Shown piece by piece: positions 8,872 to 18,062 of a stretch of 64,000 nt of DNA. The position numbers and the translations under genes were made by a program. Under the pieces are notes generated by a model. It had not been told where the DNA came from, did no database searches, and saw only the letters and a program-made list of their open reading frames with translations. The first letter of the stretch is position 1; the number at the start of each line of letters is the position of its first letter. The stretch is from Halalkalibacter urbisdiaboli (GTDB taxonomy: Bacteria > Bacillota > Bacilli > Bacillales > Bacillaceae_D), in assembly GCF_002156385.1 (NCBI RefSeq), contig NZ_MVJM01000002.1:765816-829815 (forward strand), given 5' to 3'.

Positions 8872-8936
8872 TCTTACAGAATCCTGCCCATAACACAATA
8901 AGAGCTGCCGCATTCGACAACCCCTTATTAATACAG
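8872..8936. repeat. Separator repeat 5, left part (split by the group II intron)
   Basis: Separator fragment: AATCCTGCCC..., then CGACAACCCCTTATTAATACAG. Joined to 11351-11373 (AGCATTCGCACCCGATAGTTC) it restores the usual series CCCCTT-GTTAA-GG-AATGC-ACCCGTTAGTTC, so the intron interrupts it. Confidence 0.65.
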
Positions 8937-9067
8937 ATAGGTAAAGGTTTGAGATTATCGCCCCTTTTTCCCCCTGTTTACACTGTACGTGCGACTTTCA
9001 CCGCATACAGCGTTCCAACTAATCCAATTCATTCAGTTCTATGTATAGTGAAATGAAGCTATTTATC

Positions 9068-10782
9068 CTAATTTGCGATTAAGTCATTTTTGCATTGTTT
9101 ACGAAGTTCATTTACTTTTTGGATTTGTTTATTAGTCAGCTCTAACGTTTTGGTTAAAACTTTGATTTTCTCAATGTCTTTTAAATGTACCAGTCGGTGT
9201 ACGGATTCATGTAGCACAGTCAAATTTGCATATGTATCATCGTTTGATAAATGATACGGATTTTTATGATGACAGTGCCAATCAGTTTTCCTAACTCGAT
9301 ATCTGTTACGGCACACTTTCCATATTGTGCAATAAACTTACTTATGCGGTTATCGTTATACTCAATCGTTCGATTTGGAATAAAGTTTCTCATGACATAA
9401 GCTAAAACATTTTTATCAATCGCTTTAAGGTTCTGATGTATTTTATTTCTACCTTTTACAGTATAGTTACAAATATCTTGAGAAAAACATAGATTTGTTT
9501 TGTGCTTTTGGGCATGAATAGGAACAAATACCATGTTCTTTATTTTGTATAGTCTTGATTTACATCCTTTATAACGTTCTTGTAATGTGCTAGTCATGTC
9601 AAAGAATGTTGCTTCTTTCCTAGAGTGCTTTAATCGATTATATAGCGTCTTATTTAAGTGGGAGGACAACTCACTTAGATTTTCCATGATATGAGTGGCT
9701 GGTGCGTAATAGTTCTGAATCCCCATTACAACTGTATTGTAGTGCCAGACTGTTTCAATACATGGTTTCTTTTGAATTGCTTTTATAGATTCCTTAATCT
9801 TTATGTGTGCGTTGGACTTCGCTTTCTTCGTCATATTAGATTTGGCTACATAACCAAACCTCGTTTTTCCTTTCCTTATTACACAAAAGGAGAATCCAAG
9901 GAACTCTGACGAATTCTTTTTTAAGTTAATAACTTTTGATTTTTCTTCACTTGTTTCAAGATGTAATCTCGTTTTAAGAAAATCCTTAACGGCATAGTTC
10001 ATTTTAATTGCTTGTGAGCGAGTTCGGCATAATACCTTAAAATCATCTGCATATCTAATGATGTAACATTCTTTTAGATTTGATTTTTTGAGTGCTTTTA
10101 CTTTACTTCCATTATGTTTATAATTATGATTGCTCTGAAAAGTTTCCCATTGATTACTTACCCACCAATCAAGTTCATTTAGGACAATATTCGATAAAAG
10201 CGGTGAAAGGATGCCACCTTGCGGAGTTCCTTTTGTTGGTACACCTTCTCCAACTATCTCTGCTTTTAATAGCTTTGAGATAATAGAAAGTAATGCCTTA
10301 TCTTTTATTCCTAATGACCAGATTTGTTTGAGTAATTTACTGTGATGGACATTATCAAAAAACCCTTTAATATCTACATCGATACAATGATAAAGACCAA
10401 CCATATTGATCAGTGATTCCAATCTCGCCTTCGCATGATGGGTGCTTCTGTTTGGTCTGAAACCGTAACTATGTTTATGAAATTTCGCCTCACAAATGGG
10501 TTCTAATATTTGTAAGATACATTGTTGAAAGATTCTGTCCCATATCGTTGGGATACCTAACGGTCTTACTTTCCCATTTGCTTTAGGAATAAAAACTCGT
10601 CGAACATTTTCAGGTTCATATACTTGAGCCATAGTTTGAACGTGTTCAATTACTTCTTCTACCGACAAGCGTTTAATATCATCAATCGTTAGATTGTTAG
10701 TCCCTGCTGTTTTACTCCCTGTATTTCTTTTAATATTTCGATAAGCAAGACGTATATTTCCATTGGAAATAATCAGTTTCAT
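9068..10782 (-). pseudogene. ltrA: Group II intron-encoded reverse transcriptase/maturase with HNH, frameshifted
   Basis: The main frame (9220-10782, 520 codons) contains reverse transcriptase blocks: VFIPKANGKVRPLGIPT, SYGFRPNRS, GTPQGGILSPLLSNI and the catalytic YADDF (about residue 244). A maturase region follows. The C-terminal HNH endonuclease (WHCHHKNPYHLSND, VLHESVHRLVH) is in another frame (9068-9316), so a frameshift near 9300 separates it. The N-terminus also looks broken: a GGAGG-preceded ATG near 10844 enters a frame that stops after eight codons, while the correct frame reads NGQNFYDLM into the ORF. Such proteins promote splicing and retrohoming. This copy is probably inactive unless supplied in trans. 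Confidence 0.85.
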
Positions 10783-10844
10783 TAAGTCATAGAAATTTTG
10801 ACCATTGTTTCATTGAGAGTAAGCCCTCCACGTTAACAGCTTAC

Positions 10845-11350
10845 AACGTTGAATTATATCTATTATAGAAATGAACTTAGGTGCTTCCTGTAAGCCTGTT
10901 AGTATTCATACGCCTGTAACGTATCATGGATTTTCATATATGCTAGTCTTACTCACCCACATCTAACCTCACAATTTGGTGATATACACATTTCTATGTA
11001 TTGTGCGTGTAGACCCGTACATTCAGAAGTTTGTCAGCTTAACCCTTTATTATAGGTTGTTTTGCATACTCACCATATTCAATCAACTCAAGCATCATGA
11101 TTTACACCACCCCTTCGGGTAGGCTTTCGTCAGCTAACTTCACTGTTACGGTAAATTCTTACGCCTTTTTACCGAGCTTTTAACACTAGCATTCTTACTA
11201 ACGCTAGTGCTAATCGATTTAGAGAGAACCCTTCGAGGCGTTACCCTTTCATTTGATTCTTCGATATAATCCTTCAATTCCAAAAGGAATTGTCTAGTTT
11301 TTACCAGAGTAATGTGACCATTCTCCCTTTAAACTAGAAACATTTCGCAC
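10845..11350 (-). ncRNA. Group II intron 5' ribozyme region (domains I-III)
   Basis: Non-coding 500 bp between the intron 5' end and the start of the reverse transcriptase frame. It has the stem-rich pattern expected of domain I, for example AAACTAGACAATTCC with TTGGAATTG and CTAGCGTTAGTAAGAATGCTAG. No separate gene is present. Confidence 0.6.
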
Positions 11351-11373
11351 AGCATTCGCACCCGATAGTTCAA
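11351..11373. repeat. Separator repeat 5, right part
   Basis: GCACCCGATAGTTCAATAAA, immediately 3' of the stop of the 191-aa gene at 11430 once the T-rich spacer is allowed for. It continues the copy interrupted by the group II intron. Confidence 0.6.
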
Positions 11374-11429
11374 TAAAAAAATGCAATCATCTTTATTTGT
11401 AATCACATTCTTAACTTTAAACAATGGTG

Positions 11430-12005
11430 TTATTCTAATGGATTTTTCTTTTCGCTTGGATAATCAATTGAATTCGCTATTTCAACTAACATTTCAGGAG
11501 TGACTTTATCAGAAATTTTTTTACTGATACTAAGCATATATTGCCAATTATCTCTTTCAAAAACGAGGGCTTCAAAGGATTCTGATATGTTAATAAATTT
11601 TGCCTGCTTACCGTTCTTTAAGTTATAGAGTTTAACAACACGCTTGTCTTTGATTGGAATTTTATGCTTAATCGGTCGAACATATATTTTGTAGTTATTT
11701 TCTGGTGACTCATCACTTAAATATTTCATCTCAAAGGAGTCGTTTCTTTCGCCACTTGTATCATTAAACTTTGCAAAATGGTGAGTGAAGCTAACGGGAG
11801 GAACTCTTAAAGGTAGCTTTAAATCTTGATTGAAATGTTGTTCAAATTCTCTTACAGCTTCTTCGACAGTTTTGTACCCATTTTCAGGGAAAATTTCTTC
11901 AAACGGTCGAGGTTTATCCTTTGTATTAGCATATGTTGCCCCACTACTTAACGCTAAAAATAAAATACTAAAAACAAGCACCAACTGAGAGACACTTTTG
12001 TTCAT
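11430..12005 (-). CDS. Secreted protein, DUF4367-like
   Basis: 191 aa with an AAGGGTG site before the ATG. The N-terminal signal peptide has a cleavage site near SSGATYA-NT. The mature protein begins with a short helix-rich segment (EEIFPENGYKTVEEAVREF). A domain with VKLYNLKNGKQAKFIN follows, then a W-x-Y-x-LSIS strand and a C-terminal EIANSIDY helix. It shares this layout with 6907-7440 and with the broken lipoprotein at 13305-13849. The fold resembles DUF4367 or anti-sigma-factor extracellular domains; no catalytic motif is seen. Single-gene unit of the array. Confidence 0.65.
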   Translation of the reverse strand: MNKSVSQLVLVFSILFLALSSGATYANTKDKPRPFEEIFPENGYKTVEEAVREFEQHFNQDLKLPLRVPPVSFTHHFAKFNDTSGERNDSFEMKYLSDESPENNYKIYVRPIKHKIPIKDKRVVKLYNLKNGKQAKFINISESFEALVFERDNWQYMLSISKKISDKVTPEMLVEIANSIDYPSEKKNPLE

Positions 12006-12065
12006 TTAATTCACCCTTGAAATTTTATTTAGGTTTATTTTCCCCCAGTCATTCACATCTATGCT

Positions 12066-12165
12066 TATTAAAGTAAACTGCCCCTTTAGTTTAACATTAA
12101 TTTCCTTTTTATTGACATAGGAAAAAGCATCCCTTGTTGAAGGAATGCTACCCGTTTGTTCAACA
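12066..12165. repeat. Cassette separator repeat 6 (complete composite type)
   Basis: One of the best full-length copies: palindrome TTAAAGTAAACTGCCCCTTTAG, conserved block TTTAACATTAATTTCC, minus-strand terminator hairpin (AGCATTCCTTC / AAGGGATGCTTTTTC), then CCCGTTTGTTCAACAAG next to the stop at 12180. Confidence 0.8.
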
Positions 12166-12179
12166 AGCGAAGCCGTTTT

Positions 12180-12425
12180 TTACGAACAACGTACGACTGC
12201 AAGGTCACTATCCTTCTCTTGAATTAAAACATTTTTATCTTTATCTACCCTATACTCAATACCTTCCGTATTTAGGCATTTGAAAAGATATTCTCTCAAT
12301 TCATCATTCATATTTTCATTGTTAGCAAAAATAAAAAACACATTACCTTTATCATTTTGTTGATTACAACCCGAAATTAGAAATAACAAAAATATCGATA
12401 CAAGAATCCGTCTATACTTATTCAA
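12180..12425 (-). CDS. Very small lipoprotein
   Basis: About 81 aa. The TTG at 12425 is preferred because the upstream in-frame GTG at 12434 is part of the SD (AGAGGTG). The signal peptide ends in lipobox LISGCN. The mature peptide is only about 60 residues with no recognised domain. It could be exported and membrane-anchored. It is one of the smallest units of the array. Confidence 0.6.
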   Translation of the reverse strand: MNKYRRILVSIFLLFLISGCNQQNDKGNVFFIFANNENMNDELREYLFKCLNTEGIEYRVDKDKNVLIQEKDSDLAVVRCS

Positions 12426-12465
12426 AATGTTCACCTCTATTCCTAAGGATGGATAATGTCCATGC

Positions 12466-12520
12466 TAACCTGCTCGTAAAAAGGCGACTGCTGCTTGTTC
12501 AGCAATCGCTACCCGTTAAT
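12466..12520. repeat. Cassette separator repeat 7 with terminator
   Basis: Terminator hairpin on the minus strand (AGCGATTGCTG / CAGCAGTCGCC plus U run, 12478-12511), followed by CTACCCGTTAATG beside the stop of the next gene. Confidence 0.7.
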
Positions 12521-12555
12521 GAAAAAGCATTTCAAGTTTTCAAAATAGATTTACT

Positions 12556-13040
12556 TTATTTCATCACATTTTCTTTTTTCTCTATAAAAATTACACGTTC
12601 AATCATTCGTTGATAAAAATAAATAACAACTGCAAGGAAAACAGATATTATAAAAAAATGATTAGGTCTCATTTTTTTAAATTCAAAAGTGCCAACCTTC
12701 GTAAAGAACTTAACTATATGAAATGTAAAAATATAGTCACCGATAATATTAGTCACTAAATATTTAATGAAATTTCCATATGTTAATTTAAAAAACCATA
12801 TAGTTACAATGAAGAATAGACCATATAAATAAGAAACATCTAAAACGTACCCCCGAAATAAACCATTTTTTACTTTCCACAGTTTTTTCTTATCAGCCAC
12901 TTCGCTGAATAATGCAAATATGTACCCAATAAAGGTTGCTGTTGGTAAAAAACGAACAAATGTATTTTTTCCTATAAATGGTGAAGTTAGCCAGGGAAGA
13001 ATAAGTGTAAGAAAAGATAGTGTTTCCTTTGATTAAGCAT
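12556..13040 (-). pseudogene. Multi-spanning membrane protein, frameshifted near its 5' end
   Basis: A GGAGG-preceded ATG at 13040 reads into a frame displaced by one base from the main body. The body runs in frame from about 13030 to the stop at 12556. In that frame the upstream residues are SKETLSFLTLILPWLTSPF, continuing without a stop into the clear 114-aa part. I recognise the family as small Bacillus membrane proteins of about 150 aa (LPWL...RFLP...GYIFA...ADKKKLW...LTYGNF...), with four predicted helices and unknown function. A single-base loss in the AAAGG run near the start explains the break. Inactivation or programmed slippage cannot be separated by reading. Confidence 0.65.
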
Positions 13041-13101
13041 AAAAGAGCCTCCAGAAATAGTTATTTCTTGTTAGTATCTGTTTTTTGTAGGGTTTTATGC
13101 T

Positions 13102-13140
13102 TTTTAAACTCTACTGCTTCGATAGTTTAAGTATATCACT
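13102..13140. repeat. Cassette separator repeat 8
   Basis: TTTAAACTCTACTGCTTCGA-TAGTTTAAG followed by CACTTCACAATCG; the same tail (CACTTCACA) occurs after the copy near 27990. Confidence 0.65.
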
Positions 13141-13304
13141 TCACAATCGTTCGGTGCGGCGCTTGCACAAATGAAACAGGAACCTACAGAATAAAGCGAA
13201 GATCCGTTGAGTCCGTGGTTACTGTAGTTTTTTTATCGTTTGTAATATCATGTCTTTATTAATAATAACCTCTACTAATACCATAAATAGGGAGGTTTAT
13301 TCTA

Positions 13305-13849
13305 ATGCGTTTTACTATTACAATACTAATTGTTTTATTTGTAACAGTAATAACAGGTTGTCAAATTCAAGAGAAGAAAACTACATTAGACACAAGTAAT
13401 TTAGAAGAAATCGAAGAGGAAATCAGTGGACTGTACAAAGCACCCTATTGCAAGTTGCTTTAGATGCTTTACCATTTAGTGTAGATTTACCTAAAGAGTT
13501 CCCTTTCGATGCAACTGAACTTAAAGTGAGATTTATCGAAGATTGGGGTATGAAAAAACGAATTCTCATTGATCTGTTAACTATGTCCACTCAAGAACCA
13601 ACAAGAATTAATCTAAATCTTCGTATTTATAACTTTGATTCTTTTCATAAAACAGAAAATAAAGATTATAAAGAAATAAACCTAAATAAAAATATTACAG
13701 GTTATATTACAGAGGAAGAAAATTATTCCACAAAATTATTCTATAAAAAAGATAGATTAGTATATGAGTTTGATTACCACAATAAAAATATAGATAAAGA
13801 AACTCGTAAAGAACATTTAATTATGACAGTAAATTCTACGATTAATTAA
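13305..13849 (+). pseudogene. Lipoprotein gene with internal frameshift
   Basis: An AGGGAGG-preceded ATG at 13305 opens a lipoprotein signal (MRFTITILIVLF..., lipobox VITGCQ). This frame ends near 13453. The rest of a credible protein continues in another frame from about 13424 to the stop at 13849, with LPFSVDLPKEFPFDATELKV and a C-terminal region ending LIMTVNSTIN. A one- or two-base indel near 13420-13440 joins them. The full product would be about 180 aa, anchored on the outside of the membrane. It is one of the few plus-strand genes here, and is followed by a bidirectional terminator at 13871-13915. Confidence 0.65.
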
Positions 13850-13870
13850 CAAGTGATTTCTTATTTTCAG

Positions 13871-13915
13871 GAAAACAAAAGCAACCTTACAGCTAGTATG
13901 CTGAAGAGGTTGCTT
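13871..13915. terminator. Bidirectional terminator
   Basis: AAGCAACCTTACAGC / GCTGAAGAGGTTGCTT hairpin with T-rich 3' side on the plus strand, 20 bp after the broken lipoprotein gene. Confidence 0.7.
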
Positions 13916-13991
13916 CTTTATCAAACTTAATTCAAAGCCACAAGCAAACAAATACTTTAACATTTAAAAACTCTTATTTACTTTAGGTTCA

Positions 13992-14916
13992 CTAATTTAT
14001 CATCTTAATCTGATTAGTAAATTTAGATTGACAAGGAATTGGCATTCTTTTATTATCATTTTCAATAAGCTCATATGGATTTTCTATTAAACAAACAAAA
14101 AACAAATTTCCTTCATTATCAATATTTTCAATATTATCCATTAGAAGAGGAAGATGCTGAACAAACTCATCACTTGTTTGACGAAAAAATATCTGTTCTA
14201 AATCAACTTGTTTATTGTTATGTAATGCAATAACAGCAAATTTATTATTAGTATCAATATCATTTGCAAAATTCAACCATAGTTTTTCAAATGGATAAGA
14301 TACAGTTATTAGTGCATTTTTCATATTAGTTTCTGGAGAATATGATAAAAATGGATTCACAGGTAATTTGTTAGATATATTAGAAGTACTACTAATATCA
14401 TGATAATTAATTGAAGGCTGCTGATTATGTTTATAAATTAGGGTACTTCTTCTAGCTAAATAAGTTTTTTGAGGTGGAATATATCTTTCAACACTTTTAA
14501 ATTCATCAGGATTTCTAACAGCCATTACAAGAAAATCACTTCTACCTTCTCTAATCCCTGAAACTTCAATTTCAAAATTCCCATTAGAATATTCATCTAA
14601 ATTTAGTTCTAAAAATGGTACTTCTTTTTTATTATATACAACATTAACTTGTTCATAATTCAAGAAAAAAAACAATCTAAAACTAGTTTTTTCGGGACTA
14701 TCATTTGAAATAAATATATTTGGAGTAAATATATTTTCATCTAGTCTAAATAGTTAAATGTCTATTTGATTCGGAGTTCTCATCGTACATTCCCAATTTC
14801 ATTCTATATTCAGTAACATTTGGTTTTTGCGAGCTTGACTCTAAACTTTCTCCTACGCAACCAGTACATATTATGTGAGTTGTAAACAACACTAAGAAAA
14901 ATTTTATAATCTTCAT
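13992..14916 (-). pseudogene. Lipoprotein gene with frameshift (about 305 aa if restored)
   Basis: The ATG at 14916 starts a signal peptide with lipobox-like IICTGC and continues through SLESSSQKPNVTEYRMKLG to a stop near 14755. A second frame, open from about 14757, runs through DENIFTPNIFISNDSPEKT into the 227-codon body ending at 13992. The body is acidic, Asn-rich and has no recognised domain. One indel near 14755 would restore a single surface lipoprotein. Transcription probably comes from upstream, because a strong terminator lies at 14960-14999. Confidence 0.6.
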
Positions 14917-14959
14917 ATAATCACCTACACTAATTCAACTAAATCAATTTGAATAATAA

Positions 14960-14999
14960 TAAAAATAAGAAGGGGGGATTCCCCTTCTTATTTTTATTA
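14960..14999. terminator. Strong bidirectional terminator
   Basis: Perfect stem AAAAATAAGAAGGGG / CCCCTTCTTATTTTT with a five-base loop, between the gene at 15033 and the broken lipoprotein. Confidence 0.85.
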
Positions 15000-15032
15000 T
15001 GTGACATCGGTCCAAACAGCTTCAGAAAGTCC

Positions 15033-15407
15033 CTAGTTTTCAACATAATGATAAGTCTCAGACTCAAAAGCTGCCAAATCATCTGGATAATTTTTTGTAT
15101 CCGCTCTAACTGAAGTAGTATTAAAATCCTGTTCCATAGTCGAATCATATTCATTGTAATCTACAATGAAATAATTAGTAGCTTGTATTAAATCAACAGA
15201 TGCATCACATTCAGTTGTACCATAAGCAGAAATACCAGCCCATCCATTATCTTCAATATAAGAAATACCTGTACATTCTGTGGGACTTCCGTATCCCGCA
15301 ACTTCAAAAGTCTTAGGGGAACTTTGGTCTCCAGCTGCGGTAGCAGTTAAAGTAAATACACTAAAAGATAAAATAGTAGATACTAAAAGTAAAAATATCT
15401 TCCTCAA
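15033..15407 (-). CDS. Small secreted protein
   Basis: About 124 aa from the TTG at 15407, placed 6 nt after a GGGAGGGG site; the longer frame to 15422 would put the SD inside the coding region. A clear signal peptide (LLLVSTILSFSVFTLTATAAG) predicts secretion without a lipobox. The mature part has two Cys (PTECTG and TTECDA), which could form a disulphide. It is Asp/Asn/Tyr-rich. No family recognised. It may be a small exported effector or a bacteriocin-like or immunity product; this is only a guess. Confidence 0.6.
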   Translation of the reverse strand: MRKIFLLLVSTILSFSVFTLTATAAGDQSSPKTFEVAGYGSPTECTGISYIEDNGWAGISAYGTTECDASVDLIQATNYFIVDYNEYDSTMEQDFNTTSVRADTKNYPDDLAAFESETYHYVEN

Positions 15408-15592
15408 AGTAACCCCTCCCATTTTTGTATATATTATGTATTTCTATCAGGATTTTAAAATACCTTTCTTTTTTTAAAAATTTTTCTTTTTTTATACACT
15501 TTTTCGAATCAAGTATCAAATTCATGAACTCAATACATCGCAGCCTTTAGGCTTCTAAAATAAGCTGAAGCTTATTTAACTCTTAAAAACTT

Positions 15593-16214
15593 TTAGTTGA
15601 GATCTTTTTTTATTGCGTATATCGTATTTCTGGAAAGTCCCGTTTTCCTGTGAATATCCATTACACTTTCTTTTTTACTTAAAAGCCTAACGACCTCATC
15701 ATAAATAACTTTATCTTTCCCTCTGGCATTAGCGTGATATTTTTTCTTACCGCCTTTGTATTTACCTTTAATCTTTGCAATTCTAATACCTTCTTCTTGA
15801 GCTGTTCTAATTCGATTTCTCTCTTCCTCTACCATCCACGATAACAAAGTAAAAACTAAATCTGATACCAATTGCCCGACACCTTCAAGTTCTTTGTACT
15901 TTCTTGTATCGAGAATTGGCATATTCAAAACAACAATATCAATCTCTTCATCAATTATTTTTTTCCACTCATTACGAATTTCATCTTTATTACGTCCAAA
16001 TCGACTTAAATCATGAACAACCAGTACATCTCCAAAACGCATCTTTTTTCGCATTTCACGATAAGCTGGTCGAGAAAAATCTTTACCTGACTGTTTATCA
16101 TAATAAATTTTATCGCAACCAAAACTTTCAAGTTCTTTTATTTGTCTGTCTAAATTCTGCTCTAATGAGCTAACCCTTGCATATGCACCTTTAGAGCATC
16201 GAGTTTCTTGAACC
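15593..16214 (-). pseudogene. Serine recombinase (resolvase/invertase), 5'-truncated
   Basis: The open frame covers a resolvase from GAYARVSSLEQNLDRQ (catalytic Ser of the ARVSS motif present) through YYDKQSGKDFSRPAYREM and LSRFGRN (the conserved Arg pair) to the C-terminal HTH (SVMDIHRKTGLSRNTIYAIK). No ATG, GTG or TTG start exists upstream of the catalytic Ser before the in-frame TAA at about 16214. The first good start (ATG at 16054) would omit the active site. The frame abuts the 3' end of the EamA gene, so a deletion or insertion boundary probably removed the first codons. Inactive unless translated by fusion or another start. Confidence 0.8.
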
Positions 16215-16222
16215 TGACTTAA

Positions 16223-17116
16223 TTAGAGAAACTTCCCTTTTTGATTAACTAGAAGTAATCCAAAAACAATGAAAATCATACCTATAACTGTTATTAACTC
16301 TAGGGAATTCCCAAAAAAGAAATAATCTAAAAGAGCTGTAACTGGTGGAACCGAATAAAATAGGCTGGTTACATTCATAAGATTTCCTTTTTGAATCATT
16401 TGATAAAGAAGGAGAGTAGCCCCTACTGAAATAATGAGTACCATCCATGCGAGTGATAAAGTAAACATTGAAGTCCATTTAAATGATTGGTCAAATGTCA
16501 AAACCAATAATAAGAGAATGAATGTAGCCCCACTATACTGTATAGCCATGTTTGATGGTTGACTGATTTTTATGTTTTTTTGTAGAATCGTTCCGATGGT
16601 AATGCTAAAAAGTGATAAAAGAGCGCTAGAAATCCCCATGAAGTTAAAAGAGTTAATAATTATATTATCTGCAACTACAAGTATTAGACCGATAATTCCA
16701 AATATTAAACCTAACCATTGGGTCTTGCCACTATCTACTTTTATAAAAAAGGTTGTAATAATGGGTTGGATTCCGAGAAAAATTGCTAAGACTCCTGGAG
16801 AAATTTGATTATCAAGAGCTAGAAAATAAAAAATTTGATACCCGGCTTGCATGCATAATCCTGTTAATAAAATATATCCCCATTCTGTCGACTTAGTAGG
16901 GATCCCTGTGTTTAAGAAAAAAACAACCCCCCATAGAACCAATGTTGAAAACAGAAGTCTTAAAAAAAGGAATATAAAGGGATCTGCATATTTGAGTCCA
17001 AATGTAACAAAAATGGCCCCACTACTCCACATTAAAACAAAAGTATACGGAATCATCTTTTGTTTTAATTTTATTTGTGGTGAATCTAAATGTTTTACTT
17101 CAAAGTTGTTTTTCAT
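16223..17116 (-). CDS. EamA/DMT-family exporter
   Basis: 297 aa with an AGGAGG site 7 nt before the ATG. There are ten predicted membrane helices in two homologous halves, each carrying EamA features (SSGAIFVTFGLKYADP and later TSLFYSVPPVTALLDYFFFG). DMT transporters of this class often export amino acids or metabolites. It lies 55 bp downstream of the hydroxylase gene on the same strand and is probably cotranscribed with it. I infer that it exports the hydroxylated product or its precursor. Substrate not shown by sequence. Confidence 0.85.
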   Translation of the reverse strand: MKNNFEVKHLDSPQIKLKQKMIPYTFVLMWSSGAIFVTFGLKYADPFIFLFLRLLFSTLVLWGVVFFLNTGIPTKSTEWGYILLTGLCMQAGYQIFYFLALDNQISPGVLAIFLGIQPIITTFFIKVDSGKTQWLGLIFGIIGLILVVADNIIINSFNFMGISSALLSLFSITIGTILQKNIKISQPSNMAIQYSGATFILLLLVLTFDQSFKWTSMFTLSLAWMVLIISVGATLLLYQMIQKGNLMNVTSLFYSVPPVTALLDYFFFGNSLELITVIGMIFIVFGLLLVNQKGKFL

Positions 17117-17171
17117 TGTAAGTCCTCCTAATCAAGAGACCTTTGGTTTATACCAAAGGTCTCTGTTTAAA

Positions 17172-18062
17172 TTATGCTTTTAAAGGGGTTGGCCATTGAG
17201 CCAGAGAAAAACGCTCTCTCAAATCACGCTTTTCTATTAAATACTTTCGTAATGCTATTGCTTTTTCATAAACAGCTTCATCTTGTGATGCTTCTGCAAT
17301 GCTTACTAACATATCGTAGCAGGTTGTAATCGGTAGATTTTTATAAAAGTGAAGTTTTGATAACATAAATACAATATCTTTAAATGTATGTTGAGATATA
17401 ATCTTAGATAAAGACTTAATTACACTTTCTTCAAAATCAGCTTCCACATCTTGTCTAGAAACGATAAAAGGAGAAAGTTCAGGGTTATAGTTACTTTTGT
17501 TCGCGAAAATGTCTTCTGGACTGTAATCACCAGGGAAAACATAATCTAAGCAAAGGAATATTCGGCTGTTGTTAAAAAAGTTAACAGCAGCATGAATAAT
17601 TGCAGCATCTAAGAACCAAACCTCTCCTTTTCTCATTTTGAATACACTTTCTTCATCTGAATGAAAAGCTAATTCGTTGTCTTCTAACGGAACAAATACA
17701 CGGAAATACTGTTGTTTTGGTTTATTTAGTTCTACAAAGTCTTTATGAGGAATAACCATTCCGTCAATCAGATTACGGGTTCTAACCATTTTTAAGTTAT
17801 CAAATTTAAAGTTATTTTTAAGCAGCTCATCTACATATGTCAATTTCTTACCATACTCTGTTTGTTGAGCAGCATGGTCATAATCTCGGTACATGGTATC
17901 ATTTTTATTATCTGTTGCATTCCAAAGGGAGCAATTTTGCCAAAAACCTGTTCCGAATTCATCATATTCTTCTGCAATCTTTGGGAAATTATCATGAATT
18001 TGTAGGTCTTTTTTTAGTTTGTCATTATCAATATCAATTTTTCCAATAATATAAGATGACAT
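17172..18062 (-). CDS. Fe(II)/2-oxoglutarate amino-acid hydroxylase (proline cis-4-hydroxylase-like)
   Basis: 296 aa preceded by an AGGGGGA site. The double-stranded beta-helix shows the iron facial triad HxD (IPHKDF, about residue 105) with a distal His (IIHAAVNF, about residue 153), and a following Arg (SRIFLCLDY) for 2-oxoglutarate. The order (YFRVFVPLEDN, KMRKGEVWFLDA) and the C-terminal helical domain (LHFYKNLPI) match my recollection of the L-proline cis-4-hydroxylases of rhizobia (aspartyl/asparaginyl beta-hydroxylase superfamily). Expected activity is hydroxylation of free proline or a related amino acid. It is divergent from a LysR regulator and followed by an EamA exporter. Substrate uncertain. 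Confidence 0.8.
   Translation of the reverse strand: MSSYIIGKIDIDNDKLKKDLQIHDNFPKIAEEYDEFGTGFWQNCSLWNATDNKNDTMYRDYDHAAQQTEYGKKLTYVDELLKNNFKFDNLKMVRTRNLIDGMVIPHKDFVELNKPKQQYFRVFVPLEDNELAFHSDEESVFKMRKGEVWFLDAAIIHAAVNFFNNSRIFLCLDYVFPGDYSPEDIFANKSNYNPELSPFIVSRQDVEADFEESVIKSLSKIISQHTFKDIVFMLSKLHFYKNLPITTCYDMLVSIAEASQDEAVYEKAIALRKYLIEKRDLRERFSLAQWPTPLKA

Larger units (their letters stand above)
8937..11350 (-). mobile_element. Group II intron inserted in a separator repeat
   Basis: About 2.4 kb on the minus strand. The 5' end is GTGCGAAATG at 11350; a second GTGCGAA 12 nt outside leaves the exact junction uncertain. Domain V is recognisable near 8985-9020 (ACGCTGTATGCGG, GAAAG, GCACGTACAGTG). It is followed by a domain VI-like hairpin with the 3' end near 8937 (CCTAT). 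The encoded reverse transcriptase/HNH protein is frameshifted. Both flanks belong to the array separator family, so the intron landed in the repeat. Confidence 0.8.

Noticed and set aside
16245-16478. 77-codon frame inside the EamA gene
   Set aside because: Other-frame reading of a clear transporter gene.
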